From: Rhodobacterales bacterium | Lineage (GTDB): Bacteria; Pseudomonadota; Alphaproteobacteria; Rhodobacterales; Rhodobacteraceae | Length of the DNA: 64,000 bases | Reading direction: 5' to 3' | NCBI GenBank assembly: GCA_002746935.1 | Contig: PDRW01000033.1 | Coordinates: forward strand, 124,001-188,000 | Part shown: positions 26,942 through 34,151 of the stretch, one piece after another | Layout of the letters: each line of letters begins with the position of its first letter | How positions within the stretch are numbered: the first letter of the stretch is position 1 | Position numbers and translations under genes: made by a program | Notes under the pieces: model-generated | Told to the model about the DNA's origin: nothing | The model's database searches: none | The model's input: the letters and a program-made list of their open reading frames with translations, nothing else

Positions 26942-28153
26942 GTGCGCCGCGTGGTCATCACCGGAGCGGGCACGGTCAATGCGCTGGCGATGGATGTGGC
27001 GGGCACGATGGCGGCGATGCGCGAGGGGCGCTCCGGCATCGGCCCGCTGGAGTTTCGCGACGTTGAGAAGCTCGGCGTGCGGATCGGCGCGCAGATCCGG
27101 GGCTACCGGCCGGAGGCGCATTTCACCCGGTCGCAACTGGCCCTGTCCGACCGGTTCACCCAGTTCGCCCTGCTCGCCGCTCGCGAGGCGATCGGCCAGT
27201 CGGGGCTTCGCTTCGAGGGCGAACTGGCCGAACGCAGCGGGGTGGTGCTGGGCAATTCCGGCGGCGGCCTCGGCACGCTCGACGAGAGCTACCGCAGGGT
27301 GTTTGAAGAGGGCAAGTCCCGGGTGCATCCCTTCACCGTGCCCAAACTGATGAGCAATGCCGCCGCGGCCCGGATTTCGATGGCGTGGACCCTGCGGGGC
27401 CCGTGCTTCACCGTCGCCTCGGCCTGCGCCTCGTCGAACCACGCGATGGGCCAGGCGGTGGCGATGATCCGCGCCGGGCTGGCCGATGTGATGGTCACCG
27501 GCGGCTCGGAAGCGATGCTGTGTTTCGGCGGGATCAAGGCCTGGGAGGGGCTCAGGGTGATGTCGCCCGACGGCTGCCGGCCGTTCTCGGCAACGCGCAA
27601 TGGCATGGTTCAGGGCGAAGGCGCCGGGGTGTTCGTGTTCGAGGCGCTGGAGCACGCCCGCGCCCGGGGGGCAGAGATTCTGGCCGAGGTGGCGGGCTTT
27701 GCGATGACCGCGGATGCCGCCGACATCGTGATGCCCGCACGCGAAGGCGCGGTGCGGGCGATGGCGGGGGCACTCGGGGATGCGCGGCTCGATCCGGCCG
27801 ATGTCGGCTATATCAATGCCCATGGCACCGGCACGGCCGCCAACGACCGCACGGAATGCGCGGCGATCGCGGAGTTGTTCGGACCCGATGCCGGGCGGGT
27901 GATGATCTCGTCCACCAAGGCGATGCATGGCCATGTGATCGGCGGCACCGGGGCGGTCGAACTCATCGCCGCGCTGATGGCGCTGCGCGACGGGGTGATC
28001 GCGCCGACGATCGGCTTCGAGGCGCCCGACCCGGAGTGCCCGCTCGACGTGGTGCCGAATGTGGCGCGGGAGGCGAAGGTCTCGGCGGTGCTGAGCAATG
28101 CCTTCGCCTTTGGCGGGCTGAATGCGGTGCTGGCGCTGAAGGCCGCGCCCTGA
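26942..28153 (+). CDS. Beta-ketoacyl-ACP synthase (KAS II / FabF-like)
   Basis: 403 residues from a GTG at 26942 with GAAGGG upstream. The Cys-His-His triad is present: Cys162 (VASACASSNHA), His294 (NAHGTGTAAND) and His331 (TKAMHGHVIGGTG), with the Lys of SSTKAMHG. It condenses malonyl-ACP with an acyl group. The partner is probably the ACP immediately upstream. Such extra ACP-KAS pairs can make unusual or signalling acyl chains (compare NodE/NodF), but the product cannot be told from these two genes. Confidence 0.87.
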   Translation: MRRVVITGAGTVNALAMDVAGTMAAMREGRSGIGPLEFRDVEKLGVRIGAQIRGYRPEAHFTRSQLALSDRFTQFALLAAREAIGQSGLRFEGELAERSGVVLGNSGGGLGTLDESYRRVFEEGKSRVHPFTVPKLMSNAAAARISMAWTLRGPCFTVASACASSNHAMGQAVAMIRAGLADVMVTGGSEAMLCFGGIKAWEGLRVMSPDGCRPFSATRNGMVQGEGAGVFVFEALEHARARGAEILAEVAGFAMTADAADIVMPAREGAVRAMAGALGDARLDPADVGYINAHGTGTAANDRTECAAIAELFGPDAGRVMISSTKAMHGHVIGGTGAVELIAALMALRDGVIAPTIGFEAPDPECPLDVVPNVAREAKVSAVLSNAFAFGGLNAVLALKAAP

Positions 28154-28216
28154 GGGGGCTGCGGGCTGTTTGGCTCAAGGGCGTTGCGGGCAAACCCGGG
28201 GGTGGCAGGCCCGGGA

Positions 28217-28264
28217 GCGCTGCCCCCGGACCCCCGGAGTATTTGAGCCAGGAAAAAGAGGAAG
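28217..28264 (+). repeat. Dispersed intergenic element (GCGCTGCCCCCGGA + GGAGTATTT)
   Basis: The longest copy in the window: GCGCTGCCCCCGGACCCCC followed by GGAGTATTTGAGCCAGGAAA and a purine tail. It lies about 65 bp after the ketoacyl synthase stop and matches the copies at 19813 and 31552 in its core. Confidence 0.65.
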
Positions 28265-28403
28265 GGGCGGGATGGTTGGCGTGTCGGGTGGTGTAAGGAG
28301 CGCTTCTGGTCACGCAAGCCTGGCGCGTAAAACCGGGCTCCGGTTTTCGGCCCGGTTTTCGGCTTTGGGTGTTGCGGAAGCGCGGGAGGGTCCGGCGAAG
28401 ACG

Positions 28404-28433
28404 AAAACCGCCGCCCGAAGGACCGGGCGGCGG
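28404..28433 (-). terminator. Rho-independent terminator of the IalB gene
   Basis: A perfect 10-bp stem (CCGCCGCCCG at 28408-28417 with CGGGCGGCGG at 28424-28433) with a 6-base loop; on the minus strand it is followed by TTTT (28407-28404). It lies 80 bp beyond the IalB stop. Confidence 0.7.
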
Positions 28434-28513
28434 CGAAAGAGCTGGCCGGAAAAGGCCGGAAAACCCTGACCGGCGGCAACGCCGGCGGCCGGATCAGGCG
28501 GGAAGCGCGGCGC

Positions 28514-29215
28514 TTACTGCGGCGCTTGCTGCGCCACCGGGGCCGACACCGACTCCCAGGCGGCGGTGAAGCCTTTCAGCGAGATCGGCGATTTGATCTG
28601 CGCCAGTTCCGTGGGCTGACGGACAATGGCGAAGCCCATGTTGAGCACGTCGCCCGCCATGAAAGCCTCGATGTCCTGCGCCGACAGGTTCGGTTGCGCA
28701 AGGCAGCCGGTCAGGCCGGTGCAGAACAGATATGTGTATTCCTTGGCAAGGCCCTTGTCCACGCCGAGCGAGATACCGGCGGGCAGGAAGGGGGTGAGTT
28801 CCAGCGCCACCCCGACATCGGCCTGGGCGACCGCCTGGCCGCCGGGGGGCAACCGCCGCACCGAGATCTTGCCGAAGGGGCGGCCGTTGTCGTCCTTGAG
28901 GGTCTGGATGATCCAGCAGGGGTCGGCGCCGTCATTGCCTGGCAGACGCACGCATTCGCGCGACCAGTCGGTGAAGACGCCGTCGATATAGGTCTCTGCC
29001 TTGGCCCGCGCGGCTTCGGCGGGCGCATTTTCAGCCGGGGCCGCCGGTGCTTCGGCGGGCGCGGCTTCAGCGGCTGGCGCTTCGGTGGCTGGCGCTTCGG
29101 CGGGTGCGGCTTCGGGTTGCGCGCCACCGGCCGGCTTCCCGGCCTCCTGCGCCAGCACCGGAGAGGCGATGGCGACCAGCGCCGCAACGCCCAGCGGTTT
29201 CAGGACATCAGCCAT
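28514..29215 (-). CDS. Invasion-associated locus B (IalB) family exported protein
   Basis: 233 residues. A signal peptide (cleaved near VLAQEAG, about residue 22) is followed by an Ala/Pro/Glu-rich low-complexity segment (to about residue 72) and an IalB domain with the expected features: W.R.C (DWSRECVRLPG), a second Cys (DPCWIIQTL) and the pair FCTGLTGCLA. IalB proteins are periplasmic and common in Alphaproteobacteria; their function outside Bartonella is poorly known. The Ala/Pro/Glu tract is coded by degenerate repeats around 29030-29110. Confidence 0.82.
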   Translation of the reverse strand: MADVLKPLGVAALVAIASPVLAQEAGKPAGGAQPEAAPAEAPATEAPAAEAAPAEAPAAPAENAPAEAARAKAETYIDGVFTDWSRECVRLPGNDGADPCWIIQTLKDDNGRPFGKISVRRLPPGGQAVAQADVGVALELTPFLPAGISLGVDKGLAKEYTYLFCTGLTGCLAQPNLSAQDIEAFMAGDVLNMGFAIVRQPTELAQIKSPISLKGFTAAWESVSAPVAQQAPQ

Positions 29216-29440
29216 GGGTCGGCTCCTTCGTTGTCAAACAGGGTTGCCGGGAGGTTTAGCATGGGCGGGCGGGGCTGTCAGGTCTGAAATCCCCGGCAGG
29301 CTCAAGGGGGTGGCGGAAAGGCGCGCATCCGGGCGGGCGCCCGGGCTTGAGCGCGGGGTGCGCCGGGGGCGGGGCCGCTGCCCGGGCCAGACCGGCGGAA
29401 ACAGGCGGGCGGAAACAGGCGGGCAGACCCGGGGCCGGAC

Positions 29441-29526
29441 AAAAGAAAAGGGCCCGACACCGGACCCTTTCCCGAATTGTTGCTCCCTGCCGGACTGGCC
29501 GACTTCGCCGGGCTGGCCGGCGTGTG
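29441..29526 (-). ncRNA. Candidate small RNA with promoter and terminator
   Basis: On the minus strand a promoter-like TTGACC (29560-29555), 17-base spacer and TAGCGT (29537-29532) predicts transcription from about 29526. The RNA can form a 5' hairpin (GCCGG...CCGGC), has an unpaired AGCAACAAUUC stretch, and ends in a terminator: AAAGGGTCCG / CGGGCCCTTT (one G-U pair, loop GTGT) followed by TCTTTT. Predicted length about 85 nt. I recognise no known family. Confidence 0.5.
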
Positions 29527-29531
29527 GAGGG

Positions 29532-29560
29532 ACGCTACGACAGAAGGTCGCATGGGTCAA
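29532..29560 (-). promoter_or_regulatory. Promoter of the candidate small RNA
   Basis: -35 TTGACC (29560-29555) and -10 TAGCGT (29537-29532) on the minus strand with exactly 17 bases between. It matches the sigma-70 consensus at 5 of 6 and 3 of 6 positions. Confidence 0.5.
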
Positions 29561-29689
29561 CCGTCTTCGCTGCTTGCGCGGAGCGTTTCTCCGGCCCGCG
29601 CCGAGCGTCTTCCCGGCGGCAAAGGGAACGGCTTGTTTCCGGCCGGAAACCGGTGGCCCTGCCACCGTGGCGGCGCGTGAAAATGCGTG

Positions 29690-29767
29690 AAAAAGACCGC
29701 GCCCGCGGGCGCGGCCAGTTTGACAGGGAGGAAGTCATCCGGCCCGCAAAGGACAACGGTCCGGATG
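29690..29767 (-). ncRNA. Candidate anti-Shine-Dalgarno small RNA
   Basis: Reading the minus strand: a hairpin CATCCGG...CCGGATG (29767-29736, with a 3-bp inner stem), then the unpaired segment GACTTCCTCCCTGTCA (29735-29720), then a perfect 18-bp palindrome CCGCGCCCG/CGGGCGCGG (29714-29697) and TCTTTTT. The open segment is complementary to a strong ribosome binding site (AGGGAGGAAG). This is the layout of alphaproteobacterial CU-rich loop sRNAs. The 5' end and promoter are not resolved; the AT-rich GGATAAACATACATTC upstream may contain it. Confidence 0.45.
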
Positions 29768-29873
29768 GATTCACTCTGGCAGCGATTGGTTAAGAATGTA
29801 TGTTTATCCGGGTATCTTTTTCGGGTTTTCGTCTGTTCGGGCGTGGCCCCGGCGGCGAAAACGGGGAGAGGCG

Positions 29874-31469
29874 ATGAGCGAACATGTGTTTGTGGGCGGC
29901 GGCGGCGAGGGCCATGCGGTCAGACAGGGGCTTCTGCTGAAATATGCCAACCGGCACGGGCTGATCGCGGGGGCCACCGGCACCGGCAAGACGGTGACCT
30001 TGCAGATTCTTGCCGAGGGGTTTTCGGCCGCCGGGGTGCCGGTGTTTCTGTCGGATGTGAAGGGCGATCTGTCGGGGCTGGCGGTGGCCGGGTCGGCGGG
30101 GTTCAGGCTGCATGACGCCTTCCGGAAACGCGCCGCGACCATCGGGTTTGACGATTATGCCTACCGCGCCTTTCCGGTCACCTTCTGGGATCTGTTCGGC
30201 GAACAGGGCCACCCGATCCGCACCACGGTCGCCGAGATGGGGCCGCTGCTGCTCGCGCGGCTGCTGGAACTCACCCCGGCGCAGGAGGGTGTGCTCAACA
30301 TCGCTTTCCGGGTGGCCGACGAACAGGGGCTGCCGCTGCTCGATCTGCCGGATCTGCGGGCGCTGCTGGTCTGGGTCGGGCAGAATGCCGAGGAACTCAG
30401 CCTCGCCTATGGCAATGTGGCCGCCGCGTCGGTGGGGGCGATTCAGCGGGCGCTGCTGGTGCTGGAAAACCAGGGCGGCGCGCATCTGTTCGGGGAGCCG
30501 GCGCTGGAGCTTGCCGATCTGATGGCGGTGGGCGGGGACGGGCACGGGCGGATCTCGATCCTCGCCGCCGACAAGCTGATGGCGAGTCCCCGGCTTTACG
30601 CGACCTTCCTGCTGTGGCTGCTGTCGGAATTGTTCGAGGAGCTGCCGGAGGTGGGCGACCCCGACAAGCCGAAGCTGGTGTTCTTTTTCGACGAGGCGCA
30701 TCTGTTGTTCGACGACGCGCCGAAGGCGCTGGTCGACAAGGTGGAGCAGGTGGCACGGCTGATCCGGTCGAAGGGGGTGGGGGTGTATTTCGTCACCCAG
30801 AACCCGGGCGATGTGCCCGAGGACATTCTCGGCCAGCTTGGCAACCGGGTGCAACATGCGCTGCGGGCCTTTACCGCGCGCGACCGCAAGGCGCTGGCGC
30901 AGGCGGCCGAGACCTATCGTGACAATCCGCGGTTTTCGGTCGAGGAGGCGATTCGCGAGGTCGGGGTGGGCGAGGCGGTGACCTCGCTGCTGGAGGCCAA
31001 GGGGGCGCCCGGGGTGGCGGAACGGACGCTGATCCGGCCGCCTTCGTCGCAGCTCGGGCCGATCACGGCGGCGGCGCGGGCGGCGGTGCGGGCGGCTTCG
31101 CCGGTTGCCGGGAAATACGAAGACCGGATCGACCGTGATTCGGCGCGGGAGATGCTGGCGCGCCGCGCCGCGGCGGCGGCGGAGGCTGCCGGTGAGGGAG
31201 AAGCGGCGGGGGAGACGGGTGGCGCGGGCGCGGCGGCGCGGCGCGATTTCAGCCGTGGACGCCGCTATTCGCCCGGCATGGAGGACAGCCCGGGCGGGAC
31301 GGGTGGAAGCGGCCGTTCCTGGGGCGGGTCGCACAGCCGCAGGAAGAGCGAAGGCTTCGGCGGCCAGCTTGGTGCGGCGATGAGCAAGGCGGTGCTCTCG
31401 GAATTGCGCGGCACCACCGGCAAGCGGATCGTCCGCGGGATCCTTGGCGGGCTGTTCAAGGGGCGCTGA
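29874..31469 (+). CDS. HerA-like ATPase (DUF853)
   Basis: 531 residues. Walker A GATGTGKT (33-40), Walker [13 protein letters not shown] and the arginine-finger region [21 protein letters not shown] identify the HerA/FtsK-type helicase family known as DUF853. Members form hexameric rings and may move DNA or protein; the role here is unknown. The C-terminal third is low-complexity Ala/Gly/Arg. I chose the ATG at 29874 with GGGGAGAG upstream; the 26 codons before it are not conserved-looking. No HerA partner nuclease (NurA) is nearby. Confidence 0.85.
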   Translation: MSEHVFVGGGGEGHAVRQGLLLKYANRHGLIAGATGTGKTVTLQILAEGFSAAGVPVFLSDVKGDLSGLAVAGSAGFRLHDAFRKRAATIGFDDYAYRAFPVTFWDLFGEQGHPIRTTVAEMGPLLLARLLELTPAQEGVLNIAFRVADEQGLPLLDLPDLRALLVWVGQNAEELSLAYGNVAAASVGAIQRALLVLENQGGAHLFGEPALELADLMAVGGDGHGRISILAADKLMASPRLYATFLLWLLSELFEELPEVGDPDKPKLVFFFDEAHLLFDDAPKALVDKVEQVARLIRSKGVGVYFVTQNPGDVPEDILGQLGNRVQHALRAFTARDRKALAQAAETYRDNPRFSVEEAIREVGVGEAVTSLLEAKGAPGVAERTLIRPPSSQLGPITAAARAAVRAASPVAGKYEDRIDRDSAREMLARRAAAAAEAAGEGEAAGETGGAGAAARRDFSRGRRYSPGMEDSPGGTGGSGRSWGGSHSRRKSEGFGGQLGAAMSKAVLSELRGTTGKRIVRGILGGLFKGR

Positions 31470-31551
31470 GGCGGCGCGGGGAACGCCTTTCGAAACCGCG
31501 CCCCGGGGGGCGTGTGGCAGCCGGAGTGGATGAGGGCGCGGGCGGGCCGGT

Positions 31552-31578
31552 GAGTGTTTTGCCAGGAAAAGGGAGGGG
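31552..31578 (+). repeat. Dispersed intergenic element, third copy
   Basis: GAGTGTTTTGCCAGGAAAAG plus a G-rich tail, 82 bp after the HerA-like gene. It matches the copies at 19813 and 28236 with one core change (GTGTTTT for GTATTTT). Confidence 0.55.
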
Positions 31579-31689
31579 GCGTTGCGCTGTTCGACATGCG
31601 GGGGCAGACCGGCGAGCATGGCCCGAGGAAGCGCGCATGCGGAGGGGACGGCGAGGGGGCGGCCTCACTATGGCGTTTGACGAAATATC

Positions 31690-31895
31690 TGACACAGAGA
31701 GCATCACCTGACGCGCCCAAAATCTCTGATTTCAGGCAGCGTCAGGTGAGTCAGGCTTTTCGCATGACGCTTTAGCACTGCAATTCTGAGCCATGTAGAG
31801 CTGACGGGAGTGGATTCTGATTTCAAAATCCGCGAAGCATCAGCGTAAAGCCAAAGACTATAACCAAAAGGCGCAATCAGAATTGTGTCGTTTGG
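31690..31895. other. Low-GC patch with inverted repeats beside a truncated gene
   Basis: About 200 bp clearly poorer in GC than its surroundings. It contains a perfect 11-bp inverted repeat (TCACCTGACGC 31704-31714, GCGTCAGGTGA 31739-31749) and a 9-bp one (ATTCTGATT 31814-31822, AATCAGAAT 31875-31883). No gene is readable. It abuts the truncated end of the DUF1963 gene, as expected for the scar of a mobile element or other insertion. Confidence 0.5.
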
Positions 31896-32264
31896 CTATA
31901 CGATACGCTCCCGGAGGTTCTTTGGGGTTTTCTCCTTCGATGGCGCAAGGCCGGGGCGTATCGGCCAGTTCAGCCCTTCAGGTAAATCCGGCGCGCCGCC
32001 AATCCTGGAAAACGGTATTTCGGCATTCTTTTGGTCTGCGGCAACGAGATACAGGGCATGGCGGCCAAGAGACGCCGCCTTGGCGGCGCCGTCAGCGGAG
32101 AGGCCGAACGCCGTCAGTGCCCTTTCCAGGTCATTTCTGTCAGCAAGGACGGGAACTGACGGGGTGTCTTTCGGTTTTCTGAACATGCGGACCTCGGATG
32201 ACTTCAGCGCCCCGGGGCAACCGGCTTTTTGCATATTGATCTGGGCCGCCGGCATTATCAACAA
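31896..32264 (-). pseudogene. Truncated DUF1963 (YwqG-like) protein
   Basis: The 122-codon frame ends with RIGGAPDLPEGLNWPIRPG and a short tail, which is only the beginning of a DUF1963 domain; full members are 250 residues or more. The start is uncertain: ATGs at 32264, 32255, 32234 and 32186 are in frame. Upstream residues (DLERALTAFGLSADGAAKAA) look like the usual helical N-terminus. The missing C-terminal part is not found in the window, and low-GC sequence begins where similarity stops, so the gene was probably cut by an insertion or deletion. Confidence 0.6.
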
Positions 32265-32399
32265 ACCCCCGGGGTGGACGCCCTGCGGCCCGGCGGTGCG
32301 GCTTCACCACAGGCAAGGCCGGTGCTAGCCTGCTGCTGTCGGGGCCACACCCAACCGGCCCCCGAACCGGCCTATTGGAAAGTCACTGGGAGAGACGAG

Positions 32400-33845
32400 A
32401 TGGACATCAGGATGCTGATCGGCGGCGAAGACCTGGCCGCGGAAACCGGCCGGACCTTTGACAGGACCGACCCGGTGACCGGCGCGGTCGCCACCACCGC
32501 CCCGGCCGCCGGCGCCGCCGATGCTGCGAAGGCCGCGAAAGCCGCCGCAAAGGCCTTCCCCGGCTGGGCCGCCACCGGCCCCGCCGAGCGCCGCGCGCTT
32601 CTCAACAAGGCCGCCAATGAACTCGAAGCGATGACCCCGGAGATCATCGCCACCGCCACCGCCGAGACCGGCGCCACCGGCCCCTGGACCGGGTTCAACT
32701 GCATGCTGGCGGCCGGAATGCTGCGCGAGGCCGGTGCCATGACCACCCAGATCACCGGCGAGGTGATCCCGGCCAACAAGCCCGGCACCCTTGCCATGGC
32801 CCAGCGCAAGCCGCTCGGCGTCTGCCTCGGCATCGCGCCGTGGAACGCGCCGGTGATCCTCGGCACCCGCGCCGTGGCGATGGCGATCGCCTGCGGCAAT
32901 ACCGCGATCCTGAAGGCGAGCGAACTGAGCCCCGCGACCCATCTGGCCATCGGCGAGGCGTTCCGCCGCGCGGGCTTCCCGCCCGGGGTGCTCAACGTGG
33001 TCACCAACGCGCCGGAGGATGCCGCCGAGGTGGTCAACGCGCTGATCGAAGCGCCCGAGGTGCGGCATGTGAACTTCACCGGTTCCACCGGCGTTGGCCG
33101 GCTGATCGCGATGAAGGCGGCGGAGCAGCTCAAGCCGGTGCTGCTGGAGCTTGGCGGCAAGGCGCCGCTGGTGGTGCTCGACGATGCCGATATCGACGCC
33201 GCGGTCAACGCCGCCGCTTTCGGCGCCTTCATGAATCAAGGCCAGATCTGCATGTCGACCGAGCGGATCATCGTCGAGGAAGGCATTGCCGACGCCTTTA
33301 CCAGGGCGCTTGCCGGGAAGGCCGCGAAGCTTCCCGCCGGCAACCCGCGCGACGCGGTGGTGCTCGGCGCGCTGGTGACACGGCAGGCGGCCGAGAAGAT
33401 GGACCGCATCATCGCCGATGCCAAAGCCAGAGGCGGCGAGGTCGTGGCCGGCGGCGGGCGCGATGGCGCGGTGGTCGAAGCGACGCTGGTCGCGGGCGTG
33501 ACCCCGGAGATGACCATCTATTCGGAGGAAAGCTTCGGCCCGGTGAAGCCGATCATCCGGGTGAAGGACGATGAAGAGGCGATCCGCGTGGCGAATGACA
33601 CCGAATACGGGCTGTCGGCGGCGGTGTTCTCGTCGAATATCCAGCGTGCGCTGTCGGTGGCCGACCGGATCGAAAGCGGCATCTGCCATATCAACGGCCC
33701 GACGCTGGCCGACGAGGCGCAGATGCCCTTCGGGGGCGTGAAGGCATCGGGCTATGGCCGCTTCGGCGGCAAGGCCGCGATCGACGCCTTCACCTCGATC
33801 CGCTGGGTCACCATCGAAGACCCGCATCAGCATTACCCGTTCTGA
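32400..33845 (+). CDS. Aldehyde dehydrogenase (NAD(P)+)
   Basis: 481 residues. Catalytic Cys284 (NQGQICMSTER) and general base Glu250 (LLELGGKAP), with the NAD motif FTGSTGVG, are all intact. The N-terminus and PWNAPVILGTRA motif resemble the salicylaldehyde/vanillin dehydrogenase subfamily, so an aromatic aldehyde is a reasonable guess. It is cytoplasmic. The ATG at 32400 follows GGGAGAGACGAG. No ring-degradation genes flank it, so substrate and regulation cannot be inferred from context. Confidence 0.87.
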   Translation: MDIRMLIGGEDLAAETGRTFDRTDPVTGAVATTAPAAGAADAAKAAKAAAKAFPGWAATGPAERRALLNKAANELEAMTPEIIATATAETGATGPWTGFNCMLAAGMLREAGAMTTQITGEVIPANKPGTLAMAQRKPLGVCLGIAPWNAPVILGTRAVAMAIACGNTAILKASELSPATHLAIGEAFRRAGFPPGVLNVVTNAPEDAAEVVNALIEAPEVRHVNFTGSTGVGRLIAMKAAEQLKPVLLELGGKAPLVVLDDADIDAAVNAAAFGAFMNQGQICMSTERIIVEEGIADAFTRALAGKAAKLPAGNPRDAVVLGALVTRQAAEKMDRIIADAKARGGEVVAGGGRDGAVVEATLVAGVTPEMTIYSEESFGPVKPIIRVKDDEEAIRVANDTEYGLSAAVFSSNIQRALSVADRIESGICHINGPTLADEAQMPFGGVKASGYGRFGGKAAIDAFTSIRWVTIEDPHQHYPF

Positions 33846-34151
33846 GGAGGGTCAGCGGGGGAGCCGCGCCTCCGGGGGCTTGCCGCAAACCCGGGCGTGA
33901 TCTGCGGATTGCAGGCGGAACGGGTGGCGATGTCGTCTGGACAAGCTGCCCCGGAAAGCAGACTGCCGGGATCGAACTGGATCCCGGCGGCGGTGCGGTC
34001 GGGGCTTCGGGGGCTGGCGTGAGCCTCATGCCCCGAAGTGCTGGCGGCGTGCTGGCGGCGCATCCCACGCGGGTGAAACGCCCGACGAGCGAAGAGGGCC
34101 CCGGCTGATGCCGGGCCGGGGCAGGGACGCGCAGGCGATCCGGACCGGACT
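33846..34151. other. Convergent intergenic region
   Basis: 306 bp without a gene between two convergent genes. A 9-bp perfect hairpin without a T-tract lies at 33965-33988 (GCCGGGATC / GATCCCGGC), and a second GC-rich hairpin near 34110-34135. They could end the flanking transcripts. Confidence 0.45.

Larger units (their letters stand above)
28154..28513. other. Intergenic region with repeat element, 12-bp duplication and terminator
   Basis: No gene. It holds the GAGTATTT element, two exact copies of CCGGTTTTCGGC (28340-28363), and the terminator of the IalB gene (28408-28433). The two flanking genes converge on it. Confidence 0.7.
29216..29873. other. 658-bp intergenic region with two candidate sRNA genes
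   Basis: No protein gene is convincing here. It carries a 14-bp duplication (GGCGGAAACAGGCG at 29394-29407 and 29408-29421) and two minus-strand terminator structures, each preceded by structured sequence. These are listed as ncRNA candidates. Confidence 0.6.

Noticed and set aside
29234-29665. Minus-strand 143-codon frame in the sRNA region
   Set aside because: It runs straight through a terminator hairpin and the proposed promoter, has no ribosome binding site and no recognisable domain.
33965-33988. Terminator after the aldehyde dehydrogenase
   Set aside because: The hairpin is perfect but has no T-tract on either strand, so it is noted only within the intergenic entry.
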